Assembly (NCBI GenBank): GCA_002049945.1
Contig: MVCT01000073.1
Location: forward strand, 1 to 6,661
DNA: 6,661 bases
Direction: 5' to 3'
DNA from: Candidatus Cloacimonas sp. 4484_140
Lineage (GTDB): Bacteria; Cloacimonadota; Cloacimonadia; JGIOTU-2
The translations under genes and the position numbers were made by a program. Shown piece by piece: positions 1 to 6,385 of this stretch. The notes beneath the pieces were generated by a model. The model saw only the letters and a program-made list of their open reading frames with translations, ran no database searches and was not told the DNA's origin. The stretch's first letter is position 1, and each line of letters starts with the position of its first letter.

Positions 1-985
1 GACTACCCGTTTGTAACATATAGTTACTATTTGGTAAAAATAATGGATCAGAGTAAATATTTCCACCATTATTTATACCCTGTACAGGAAAACCTCCCTC
101 TATACAATTATAAGAAATGGAGGATGTACAGATAGGACCTAGAAATGTAAAACTTGAACTATTACCCCATATGATAGAGTTTGTTATTATGTCATCAGCT
201 CCGAAAGATAATATTCCAGCTAATCCATTTGATGAAATCGTATTGTTTACAATAAATGATGAAGAATATCGACTATATATTCCATATTCATTATTTTCGC
301 TAATTATATTATTGCTAATAATCGGATATGCGTTATTGTGACACCATACTCCAGCATGGGAATTATTACAAATATGATTGTTGTAAATTACAGGATATGA
401 ATCATCAGCAGAGTATATGCCGTCAAATCTGTTTGATGAAATTTTATTAAAAGCAATAATAGGATTTGAGCTGATATTAACACTGATACCACCATCATTT
501 AATGAAATTGTATTATTAATAATTTTTGGTGATGCTTCACGGCAGTTAATACCACGGGCTACAATAGGCCAGCTCCCCTCGTTATCAATAATGATGTTGT
601 TTGAAATAGTTGGCATTGAATTATCACACCATACACCACCTAGAGCACCATGTTGTAATTTAAATCCAATAATTCTTGCACCTCTATTTTCACCATTAAC
701 AAATTTTACCACTTTGCTTTCATAATTCCCATCAATTATGGTCTCCGAAATGTAGCTTGTGTCTTGAGTGATTAAAAATAATGACGCAACAGTAATATTC
801 TTTCCATTGTAATTAATATTTTCAACATACGTTCCGGGCTGAACAAGAACTGTGTCAGCATCTTGTGACGCATCGATACCTTGCTGAATTGTCGGATAAT
901 CATTTGGAACATTGATTATTGTTGCAGAGAGTATTCCAGTAAAAAGGAATAGTATTCCCATTCCGATAATGAGCATTTTTGTCAT
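1..985 (-). CDS. Secreted right-handed beta-helix repeat protein, N-terminal part (3' end beyond window)
   Basis: The frame is open from ATG at 985 to the left edge, giving 328 residues with no stop, so the C-terminus is missing. Residues 1-21 look like a Sec signal peptide (short basic start, hydrophobic core, cleavage near 'LSA'). Residues 25-65 carry the 'VPNDYPTIQQGID...VLVQPGTY' segment that typically opens secreted beta-helix (DUF1565/NosD-like) proteins of FCB bacteria. From about residue 117 to 279 there are about seven degenerate repeats of 21-23 residues, each starting G-(I/V) and carrying a P-x-I-x-N-N-x-I core. This is the pattern of coils in a parallel beta-helix. Near the edge, 'SDPLF' followed by 'LQTGS' matches the usual close of such helices. 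The start is fixed by a strong AGGAGG at 991-996, five bases upstream. The gene lies 44 bases downstream of the protease gene. By analogy it is a surface or extracellular protein, perhaps carbohydrate-binding or adhesive. No catalytic residues are recognisable, so the function is unknown. A T9SS tail would be expected off-window. Confidence 0.88.
   Translation of the reverse strand, partial: MTKMLIIGMGILFLFTGILSATIINVPNDYPTIQQGIDASQDADTVLVQPGTYVENINYNGKNITVASLFLITQDTSYISETIIDGNYESKVVKFVNGENRGARIIGFKLQHGALGGVWCDNSMPTISNNIIIDNEGSWPIVARGINCREASPKIINNTISLNDGGISVNISSNPIIAFNKISSNRFDGIYSADDSYPVIYNNHICNNSHAGVWCHNNAYPIISNNIISENNEYGIYSRYSSSFIVNNTISSNGLAGILSFGADDIITNSIIWGNSSSFTFLGPICTSSISYNCIEGGFPVQGINNGGNIYSDPLFLPNSNYMLQTGS
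149..637 (-). repeat. Degenerate ~69-bp coding repeats (beta-helix coils)
   Basis: Within the beta-helix gene, units begin at residues 117, 145, 166, 189, 212, 235 and 257. The spacing settles at 21-23 residues (63-69 bases) from residue 145 onward. Each unit follows the plan G-(I/V)-x-x-x-x-x-x-x-P-x-I-x-N-N-x-I-x-x-N. 'GVWC' occurs twice (residues 117 and 212) and 'GIYS' twice (189 and 235). The DNA copies have diverged, so this is protein-level repetition rather than a recent DNA duplication. Confidence 0.8.
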
Positions 986-990
986 CTCGT

Positions 991-996
991 CCTCCT
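991..996 (-). promoter_or_regulatory. Shine-Dalgarno site of the beta-helix gene
   Basis: Read on the minus strand, this is a perfect AGGAGG placed five bases before the ATG at 985. It selects that ATG over the second Met three codons later. A second purine-rich GGAGG lies about 15 bases further upstream but has no usable start codon leading into an open frame. Confidence 0.75.
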
Positions 997-1029
997 GATC
1001 AAATCCTCCGAAAACTTAAGATAGACGAT

Positions 1030-4000
1030 TTATTTTATTATAATTAATTTTTTAACAAATGTCTTTTCTTTCGTCAATAATTTCATGAAATAAATTCCTG
1101 AACTCGCATTTTCAGCATTCCATTCAAGAGTATGGCTTCCAGCAGGTTTGTTCTCATTAAGAAGTGTTTCAACAAGTTGTCCTTTGAGGTTGTATATCTG
1201 GATTTTCACTTTATCAGGATGTGGAAGAGAAAAGGAAATTTGTGTTGAGGTTTTGAAAGGGTTGGGGAAATTTTGATGGAGTGTTACTGTGTCATATATG
1301 ATGGGTGATTCTTCTGCTGAAACAGGAATGGTTAGTTGTGCGGGTGGATAATAGATGTAAGGATTTCCCCCAAAATCGATACTCTCCAGCCAATAGTAGA
1401 GTACATCTCCTGACACCACTTCCACATTTATATCTTCGCAGATATAAGAATGAGGTTGGGTTGTTGTGCCATTACCGGGAATTAGATCGATATTTATCAT
1501 TTCGGCATTTGCCAAGTATTCATTGTTTATGGAACGATATACGTTCCATCCAAGGTTATCTATTTCGGTTTGTGTAACCCAATACAAAGTTGGTTTGCAG
1601 TTTAAATATTGCACTGTAAAGGTGGAGAGTATGCAATTTGGGACGATTAAATCGGTGGATCCATACACGCTTGTTGTGCCGCCGATATCAACTACCTCCA
1701 GCCAATAATAATATTGAAGAGCAGGGTCAGCAGTATAGTCAATATATTCATAATAATTGGGTTCTGATGTCGTTCCATGTCCTGGGATCAAAGAAGATAT
1801 TTTTATACTTGTAGCAAAATCGTCTGTTTCCGATCGGTATAGAAAGAAACCGAATACATCATTCTCAGATAATGTCGTCCAATTGAGATAAGCGCTTTCT
1901 GTGGGATAACTATATGTTGCAGAAAAATGAGATAGTTCTATCGGTTCTGAAATTTCATCATACGCAAAGATCTCGATGTCATCGATATTCCAGCCACAGT
2001 AAGTCCAGCCGCCGTCAGTTTCACCCATAACCCATCTGAGATATACTTCAGATTGGTCGTCAGCATAGTCAGAAATATCAAGCTCCATTTGAGTCCAGGC
2101 GTAATCTTCGATAGTTTCCGAATTTTCCCAGATAGTGTACCAATTGGTGCCGTCAGTACTTATACGCACATAGGCATGATCATAAGCCGGTTGCTCCACA
2201 CCGAGCCAGCGCCAGAATTTTAGTGTAATTCCAAACATATCAGAGCAGTCAATTGCGGTGGAGGTAAGATTTGTTTCGGAAAGATTATTCGGGTAATCTC
2301 CATAAAGATTGTAACCCAGTACATTATCTCCAGTGTAACCAGTTGTGGGATCAGGTCCGCCGTGTTGACCGCCACCGCCTGTGGGCTGCCCAAAAGCCCA
2401 TTGATCTTCATTATCCCAGTTCGGATTTGTGTCCATATACCAGCTATAGTGCAGGATAGGTTCGCCAACTGCAAGCCGTACTTCGAGTGTAGTATCGCCA
2501 TAATGGTTTGTCAGATTTGTGAAATAGAGTGATGAAGAATGAAGTCCTTCTGTGAGTATGTTTGCATTGCTGTTTATCTGAACGATGACTTCAGTAGTAT
2601 CTCCAGATGCAATAGAACCGAAGACATCACCAGAAAGTGTTATCCAATCGCAGGTAAGATCATGGGATACTTCAAATGAAACGGTAGAAGCTTCATTATT
2701 TATAATGGAATAAGTTATTTCCGATGGAGCAAATGGACCACCTGCAGGTCCAGAGGAATTGAAGGATTCTTCGGGTTTTATGCTGATCCCTCGTTCTTTT
2801 GTAAGTGCCTTTATACAGAAATTTGCCGTCTCATCCCATGTTGGATTTGAGAAATTATAATCATACAGATCGTGCCAGCTGAATCCGTCATTATAGAAGC
2901 TTTCATCGGGATTTGCGGAAGATTCCACAATTGTACGATAATCTGCACCAAGGAGTACCGGTACATCAGAAGTTCTGTCAATAGCAAGTCCGCCATCTGA
3001 AACAAGCAGGTACACATAAAAATCATTTCCATTATTTAATGTAACCGGGGTATCCAATGTGATAGTATGCAAGCCCGTGTATTCAATAAATCCGGTTTGT
3101 GAGCTTAGTTCATTTTGTAGCGAACCGCTCTGAAAATCATCATAAATTTTGATTGTATAATCAATATTATCAACAGCGCTGAAAAAGGAAACTGCTTGTA
3201 TGATCTCATCATCTTGGGCAATGAATTTATTGAATGCTTCATTATATTGTGTGAGCGTATCCCGCCAGCCGTGATAATCATGATAATAGATTTTGCTGTA
3301 TGGCTGAAGCACTGCATTGTACAAAGAAACTGCCCCCATTTCAGGATTCTGTCCGCAATGCTTATCATAGTAAGAAATCCAAAAATAGCCGCTCAATCCC
3401 CAACTCGCGCCCCAGCTATTCTTACAGAGCCATGCGCCAGGCAAAGGAGCTTGCGTGACTTTATTATCATCCCAGCCAATGATCGCAACAGCATGGTTCG
3501 GGTCGTCGGTCGTGGTCGGGGGTTGATAATGTATATAGTTGCTGATATATTGTGAAGCATAACAAAGGCACGTGCCCATGACGCCATTTTCCATAACTTT
3601 ATTTTTTATGGTATTTATATTGCTCAGGTCGCTTCCTGCAACGTACCACTCGATATCATTAACATAATAATAATGATAGCTCGGCTCATATCGTGCAGGT
3701 GGTGAGGAGTAAGATTGTCCGTCTATATCGCGGACTGCTCCTTCTCCGCGGGAAAGGTATGCAGCAGTCACACGGTAATCTCCACCTTGGTGTACTTCCA
3801 GTCCGCTTCCGGATGGGGGAGTGATGTCATCGTTGTTATGTTGATTGAAACCATTCCACCAGTCGAGATGGTATTCCGCAAGATTCGGCTCTCCTATCTC
3901 GCCGTTTGCCGTCCACACGCCTGTCATCATAAGGTTTCCCTCTATCGATGCCATTGCGCCGTGAGTCCAGCATGTGCCGCCCTGCTGGTTCTTTATGGTT

Positions 4001-4113
4001 GTAACATAGTTTTGTCCGCCCACATCACGCAGATCGAAAGTAGCAGGTGGGTCTGCTTGTAAAAAAATTGCTGCTGCCAATAGGATTACGGTACAAAAGA
4101 CGGTTTTTTTCAT
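1030..4113 (-). CDS. Secreted multidomain papain-family (C1) cysteine protease with T9SS type A sorting domain
   Basis: The product has 1027 residues. Residues 1-20 form a signal peptide. The papain-like domain (about 24-265) follows directly, with no propeptide. The likely catalytic Cys48 sits in 'QQGGTCW', His207 in 'DPNHAVAIIGWDD' and Asn232 in 'KNSWG'; Gln43 or Gln44 would be the oxyanion-hole residue. Residues about 270-438 resemble the lectin-like domain that often follows bacterial C1 peptidases. Residues 443-550 are an Ig/BACON-like beta-sandwich ('SGPAGGPFAPS...YSI'). Residues 555-718 are a jelly-roll (MAM-like) module ending 'CGWNIDDIEIF'. Two related FN3-like modules lie at 726-822 and 829-924. 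Residues 943-1027 form a Por-type sorting domain ('NFPNPF', 'SLP', 'GIYFMKL', then a basic tail). By family knowledge it is exported by Sec, then by T9SS across the outer membrane, where it would cleave peptides outside the cell. AAGGAG four bases before the ATG supports the start. The stop of the preceding EIIA gene is eight bases upstream, which suggests coupling. Catalysis is inferred from the intact triad; substrate is unknown. Confidence 0.93.
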   Translation of the reverse strand: MKKTVFCTVILLAAAIFLQADPPATFDLRDVGGQNYVTTIKNQQGGTCWTHGAMASIEGNLMMTGVWTANGEIGEPNLAEYHLDWWNGFNQHNNDDITPPSGSGLEVHQGGDYRVTAAYLSRGEGAVRDIDGQSYSSPPARYEPSYHYYYVNDIEWYVAGSDLSNINTIKNKVMENGVMGTCLCYASQYISNYIHYQPPTTTDDPNHAVAIIGWDDNKVTQAPLPGAWLCKNSWGASWGLSGYFWISYYDKHCGQNPEMGAVSLYNAVLQPYSKIYYHDYHGWRDTLTQYNEAFNKFIAQDDEIIQAVSFFSAVDNIDYTIKIYDDFQSGSLQNELSSQTGFIEYTGLHTITLDTPVTLNNGNDFYVYLLVSDGGLAIDRTSDVPVLLGADYRTIVESSANPDESFYNDGFSWHDLYDYNFSNPTWDETANFCIKALTKERGISIKPEESFNSSGPAGGPFAPSEITYSIINNEASTVSFEVSHDLTCDWITLSGDVFGSIASGDTTEVIVQINSNANILTEGLHSSSLYFTNLTNHYGDTTLEVRLAVGEPILHYSWYMDTNPNWDNEDQWAFGQPTGGGGQHGGPDPTTGYTGDNVLGYNLYGDYPNNLSETNLTSTAIDCSDMFGITLKFWRWLGVEQPAYDHAYVRISTDGTNWYTIWENSETIEDYAWTQMELDISDYADDQSEVYLRWVMGETDGGWTYCGWNIDDIEIFAYDEISEPIELSHFSATYSYPTESAYLNWTTLSENDVFGFFLYRSETDDFATSIKISSLIPGHGTTSEPNYYEYIDYTADPALQYYYWLEVVDIGGTTSVYGSTDLIVPNCILSTFTVQYLNCKPTLYWVTQTEIDNLGWNVYRSINNEYLANAEMINIDLIPGNGTTTQPHSYICEDINVEVVSGDVLYYWLESIDFGGNPYIYYPPAQLTIPVSAEESPIIYDTVTLHQNFPNPFKTSTQISFSLPHPDKVKIQIYNLKGQLVETLLNENKPAGSHTLEWNAENASSGIYFMKLLTKEKTFVKKLIIIK
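1033..1287 (-). other. Region encoding C-terminal T9SS type A (Por) sorting domain
   Basis: This covers residues 943-1027 of the protease. Visible hallmarks are 'LHQNFPNPF', a following 'TQISFSLP', a 'VKIQIYNLKGQLV' strand, 'AGSHTLEWN', 'SGIYFMKL' and a short Lys-rich end. These match the type A C-terminal signal recognised by the type IX secretion machinery of FCB bacteria. It is the best taxonomic marker in the window. Confidence 0.85.
1037..1065 (-). promoter_or_regulatory. Possible sigma-70-like promoter for the beta-helix gene
   Basis: On the minus strand there is a perfect TATAAT (1037-1042), a 17-base spacer, and AAGACA (1060-1065, four of six matches to TTGACA). It lies over the last codons of the protease gene, about 50 bases before the beta-helix start. 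The region encodes an A/T-rich Lys/Ile tail, so such a match can arise by chance. If real, it would let the beta-helix gene be expressed separately from the upstream genes. Confidence 0.3.
1342..1938 (-). repeat. Two tandem FN3-like modules in the protease gene
   Basis: Residues 726-822 and 829-924 of the protease align along their length. Both begin L-S-x-F, share a W-x-T-x-(S/T)-E-x-D-x-x-G core, a 'YRS' motif, 'LIPG-x-GTT', and a 'YYWLE' plus D-x-GG strand near the end. The nucleotide copies have diverged, which indicates an old domain duplication. Confidence 0.75.
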
Positions 4114-4117
4114 GATG

Positions 4118-4123
4118 CTCCTT
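4118..4123 (-). promoter_or_regulatory. Shine-Dalgarno site of the protease gene, overlapping the EIIA-PII stop codon
   Basis: On the minus strand the sequence reads TAAGGAG, then four bases, then ATG. The TAA that ends the EIIA-PII gene (4122-4124) shares two bases with the AAGGAG of the protease gene. This layout favours translational coupling and shows the two genes share a transcript unless a promoter lies inside the upstream gene. Confidence 0.7.
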
Positions 4124-4946
4124 ACATATATTCCATTGTGCCTTTTACAAAATGTATATCTAATGAAATGATCGATGCGCCGCCGTGTTTGTCAAGATCT
4201 CCAAGCAGATTCTCCACTCCGCGAATAATTGTGTGCAGCTCAGATTCGCTAATGATTGCAAAGATCGTTTTACTATAGTTTTTATTCTCTCCAAGGAAGT
4301 TTATGAAGTCTGCAAAAAGAGGTACTTTTGTGAGAATTCCACCCATGCCCTGAGAGTCAATAACTGTGGAACCCTTAACACCGAGTTCAAGGAAAAGCTC
4401 CATAAGATCTTCCAAATATTTCTGTTCATACAGAACGATCATAAGGAGTTTTTTCTTCTCTTGAGGAAGCTCTTTTTTTGCTTCTTCACCGCTGCTCATA
4501 GCAATTGTTTCATAGATCGATTCACTAGATCGGGCTGCGAGAAGTTCATTCTTGATGTCTTCATCTCGAAGTGTTCTCGAAATCGCAGAAAGCATTTTCA
4601 GATGCTCATTTGGTGAATTTGATGGTCCAAGAAGCACAAAAAAGATATGCACTTTTCTATTATCGACAGCATCGAACTGGACTCCTTTTTTGGAGATCGA
4701 AAGAGCGAGAACGAAATCATCAAGTCCTTCTATCTTCGCATGAGGAATGGCAATTCCACCACCCAAACCGGTGCTGCCGAGTTTCTCGCGTTCTTTCAGA
4801 GCGGAATATATTTTGTATGATTCGATCTTTTCAACACGTGGACATTTTTTAAGGAGAGCAACAAGTTCATGAAGTGCTTCATCCTTTTTCTTTGCTTTGA
4901 GAGAAGCAGTGCAGCAATCCTTGCATAATTTTTCATAAAGATTCAT
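4122..4946 (-). CDS. PTS EIIA (fructose/Ntr-type) domain fused to a PII-like domain; putative transporter regulator
   Basis: The product is a 274-residue cytoplasmic protein with no signal peptide or membrane segment. Residues 1-150 form an EIIA domain of the Fru/Mtl/Ntr class. The phospho-acceptor is probably His69 in 'GGGIAIPHAK', with a second conserved His114 in 'NEHLKMLS'. After a charged Glu/Lys linker (150-165), residues 166-274 look like a PII-like ferredoxin-fold domain: 'KKLLMIVLYEQKYLEDLMELFLELGV', then a Gly-rich loop 'DSQGMGG' and a final beta strand 'SIISLDIHFVKG'. It lacks the T-loop tyrosine and nucleotide-binding signatures of GlnB/GlnK, so it is PII-like rather than a nitrogen PII. 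No EI, HPr, EIIB or EIIC gene is nearby, so sugar uptake is unlikely. Its position 15 bases after the antiporter gene suggests that it senses phosphorylation and perhaps a small ligand and controls that antiporter; this is inference. The start is supported by GAGGT seven bases upstream. The EIIA call is firm, the PII-like call moderate. Confidence 0.85.
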   Translation of the reverse strand: MNLYEKLCKDCCTASLKAKKKDEALHELVALLKKCPRVEKIESYKIYSALKEREKLGSTGLGGGIAIPHAKIEGLDDFVLALSISKKGVQFDAVDNRKVHIFFVLLGPSNSPNEHLKMLSAISRTLRDEDIKNELLAARSSESIYETIAMSSGEEAKKELPQEKKKLLMIVLYEQKYLEDLMELFLELGVKGSTVIDSQGMGGILTKVPLFADFINFLGENKNYSKTIFAIISESELHTIIRGVENLLGDLDKHGGASIISLDIHFVKGTMEYM

Positions 4947-4961
4947 TTTAATTACCTCAAA

Positions 4962-6242
4962 TTAAGGTTTGATGCCTGTGCCTTTTATTATCGCCCATCT
5001 GGAAAGCACAGGTCCGACAAGTTCGTTTATAAATACTGAGAAAATTATAATATTAACCATATTGATCGCCAGGTGCTGCATCTCGGAAGTTGCATTCGCA
5101 ATAATCGGAGATGCCTGGATCATCAGCACAAGTCCGATAGCGACACCTGCCTGAGGGAACATACAGATACCAAGATATTTTTTTGTTAGTTTATCAGAAT
5201 GCATAGTGAGCGCTCCAAGATATACTCCGAAATATTTTCCGATCATACGCGATATAACGAAGATTACTCCGAGGATAAGAATGCCGGGTTGAGCAAAAAT
5301 ACCGAGCTGTAGTTCGGTGCCGGCAATTGCAAAAAACGCCGCATATATAGGAGGTGTAAGTCCTTCTAATATTCGTGAAATTCTTTGGTTTTTATGAGAA
5401 AGATTTACTAGTGTTGCACCGATCACAATATTCGTGATAAGCGGTGAGATATGAAGCGGGTGCGCAATACTGATCACAATAAAGATCACGCCAAGCGCAA
5501 TGATCATGATCTCGCTTTTATTTTGTTTCTTATGCGTTGCTTTATGTAGTATGAATCCTGCTACAATACCGATTATTATCGAGAGGAAAATTTCGCCAAG
5601 CGCTGTAAATATCATTATCATAGGATTATTCTTAATGCCGCTAATGTTCGGTAATGTAACTCCTATAAATGCAAATACCAGCCCAAAAAGAACAACCGAA
5701 CCTGCGTCATCAAGGGCGACTAAGCCATAGAGATAGTCAATAAATTTTCCTCGAGCACGCAATGACTGAACGATAGCCACGGTGGCAGCAGGAGCAGTTG
5801 CAGTGGCTATGGCTCCCAATAGCAGAGAGAATTCATATTTAAAACCGATAAGCATCAATGCTCCTGAGACAAGCACAAAGGTCAGCCCGATCTGGAACAA
5901 GGTAAGAATCATTACTTCTTTGCCGATGGATTTTAGTTTCGAACGGGAGAATTCACCACCAATAGCAAGAGCGATAAGTCCAAGAGCTACTTCTGTGATA
6001 GGTCGAAGAGCGTGCACCATTTTCAGTTCAATAACATTACCAATCGATTCGCCAAGTAGAATACCCGCAATAATGTAACCTGTGACAACCGGCAGCTTGA
6101 GCTTGCTAGCAACTTTTCCGAGAAGGTAACCGACAATAAGCACTACACCGATTGCAAAGAGGATGTGATGGCTTACAAGGGTACGGAGTGTTGTCATGCA
6201 AAATTCAGTTGTTGTAAGTATCCAGTTAAAGGCAGATGACAT
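4962..6242 (-). CDS. CPA2-family cation:proton antiporter (Na+/H+ or K+/H+ exchanger)
   Basis: The product has 426 residues and about 12-13 hydrophobic helices from residue 26 to 410, in the inner membrane. Helix 'GAIATATAPAATVAIV' (143-158) followed by 'LVALDDAGSV' (174-183) places a DD pair at 178-179. This is the ion-binding aspartate pair seen in electrogenic CPA2 members such as NapA. Further family motifs are 'SPLITNIVIGATLVN' (266-280), 'SRMIGKYFG' (331-339; Lys336 probably corresponds to the conserved lysine that pairs with the aspartates) and 'FPQAGVAIGLVL' (362-373). It exchanges protons for Na+ or K+, but the cation cannot be read from the sequence. The protein ends about ten residues after the last helix, without the RCK/TrkA-N domain of KefB/KefC (about 600 residues), so regulation would have to come from a partner. 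The next gene encodes an EIIA-PII fusion. The start at 6242 has AAGGA six bases upstream. It is the first gene of the minus-strand run. Confidence 0.92.
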   Translation of the reverse strand: MSSAFNWILTTTEFCMTTLRTLVSHHILFAIGVVLIVGYLLGKVASKLKLPVVTGYIIAGILLGESIGNVIELKMVHALRPITEVALGLIALAIGGEFSRSKLKSIGKEVMILTLFQIGLTFVLVSGALMLIGFKYEFSLLLGAIATATAPAATVAIVQSLRARGKFIDYLYGLVALDDAGSVVLFGLVFAFIGVTLPNISGIKNNPMIMIFTALGEIFLSIIIGIVAGFILHKATHKKQNKSEIMIIALGVIFIVISIAHPLHISPLITNIVIGATLVNLSHKNQRISRILEGLTPPIYAAFFAIAGTELQLGIFAQPGILILGVIFVISRMIGKYFGVYLGALTMHSDKLTKKYLGICMFPQAGVAIGLVLMIQASPIIANATSEMQHLAINMVNIIIFSVFINELVGPVLSRWAIIKGTGIKP

Positions 6243-6307
6243 TGAACATCCTTATTGAAATTTAATTTTTGTTAGTTTGTGGAGAAGGTTTGAAACTGGT
6301 CAATATC

Positions 6308-6313
6308 TTTATA
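6308..6313 (-). promoter_or_regulatory. Possible -10 element for the antiporter transcript
   Basis: TATAAA on the minus strand, about 65 bases before the antiporter start, would give a leader of about 58 bases. No good -35 hexamer lies 16-18 bases upstream. The assignment is therefore weak, and FCB bacteria often use other promoter consensus sequences. Confidence 0.25.
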
Positions 6314-6318
6314 GATTT

Positions 6319-6328
6319 TGCAATTGCA
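6319..6328. promoter_or_regulatory. 10-bp perfect palindrome TGCAATTGCA, possible operator
   Basis: A perfect inverted repeat without spacer lies just upstream of the minus-strand -10-like TATAAA and 18 bases before the plus-strand TTGACA. The flanking bases do not extend the symmetry. Its position suits a repressor or activator site, but a 10-bp palindrome in AT-rich DNA may be chance. Confidence 0.25.
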
Positions 6329-6345
6329 TACATTTTGTGGAAAAA

Positions 6346-6373
6346 TTGACAATGAATTCCGGCTTCAAATAAA
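6346..6373 (+). promoter_or_regulatory. Possible tadA promoter (TTGACA -35)
   Basis: TTGACA at 6346-6351 is a perfect -35 match. The best-placed -10 is only AATAAA at 6368-6373 with a 16-base spacer, matching three of six bases. If transcription starts about 7 bases after it, the mRNA would begin almost at the tadA ATG. Such a near-leaderless message would fit the missing Shine-Dalgarno site. Confidence 0.3.
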
Positions 6374-6385
6374 CAAACACATTCG

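Larger units (their letters stand above)
6243..6385. promoter_or_regulatory. Divergent intergenic region between the antiporter gene and tadA
   Basis: This is a 143-base AT-rich spacer from which both flanking genes read outward, so it should hold the promoters of both. Visible elements are listed separately. An 8-base direct repeat TTTGTGGA occurs at 6276-6283 and 6334-6341. No hairpin strong enough for a riboswitch or terminator is apparent. Confidence 0.6.

Noticed and set aside
117..725. Plus-strand open frames of 74 and 102 codons opposite the beta-helix gene
   Set aside because: They are antisense shadows of the Asn/Ile-rich repeats. They have no ribosome site and give hydrophobic translations with no family features, while the minus-strand frame has a signal peptide and regular repeats.
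986..1029. Searched for a terminator between the protease and beta-helix genes
   Set aside because: No GC-rich inverted repeat followed by a T run is present on the minus strand. The T/A-rich stretches lack a stem.
3196..4062. Plus-strand open frames of 119 and 115 codons opposite the protease gene
   Set aside because: They lie wholly within the catalytic region of a clear minus-strand protease and show no domain or start signal of their own.
4185..4616. 143-codon plus-strand frame opposite the EIIA-PII gene
   Set aside because: The translation is low in recognisable motifs and rich in Phe/Cys/Lys, typical of an antisense frame. The opposite strand encodes a conserved EIIA domain with its phospho-acceptor His.
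4122..4946. Naming the EIIA gene ptsN or fruA
   Set aside because: The N-terminal domain is EIIA-like, but the C-terminal PII-like domain is absent from PtsN and the EIIB/EIIC parts of FruA are missing, so either symbol would mislead.
4962..6242. Naming the antiporter kefB/kefC
   Set aside because: It lacks the C-terminal nucleotide-binding RCK domain and is far shorter than Kef proteins. The DD pair fits NapA-like exchangers better, but the cation is unknown.
6352..6372. Six-codon upstream open frame starting at an ATG before tadA (possible leader peptide)
   Set aside because: It has no ribosome site and no attenuator-like hairpin follows it. It would also lie upstream of or across the predicted transcript start.
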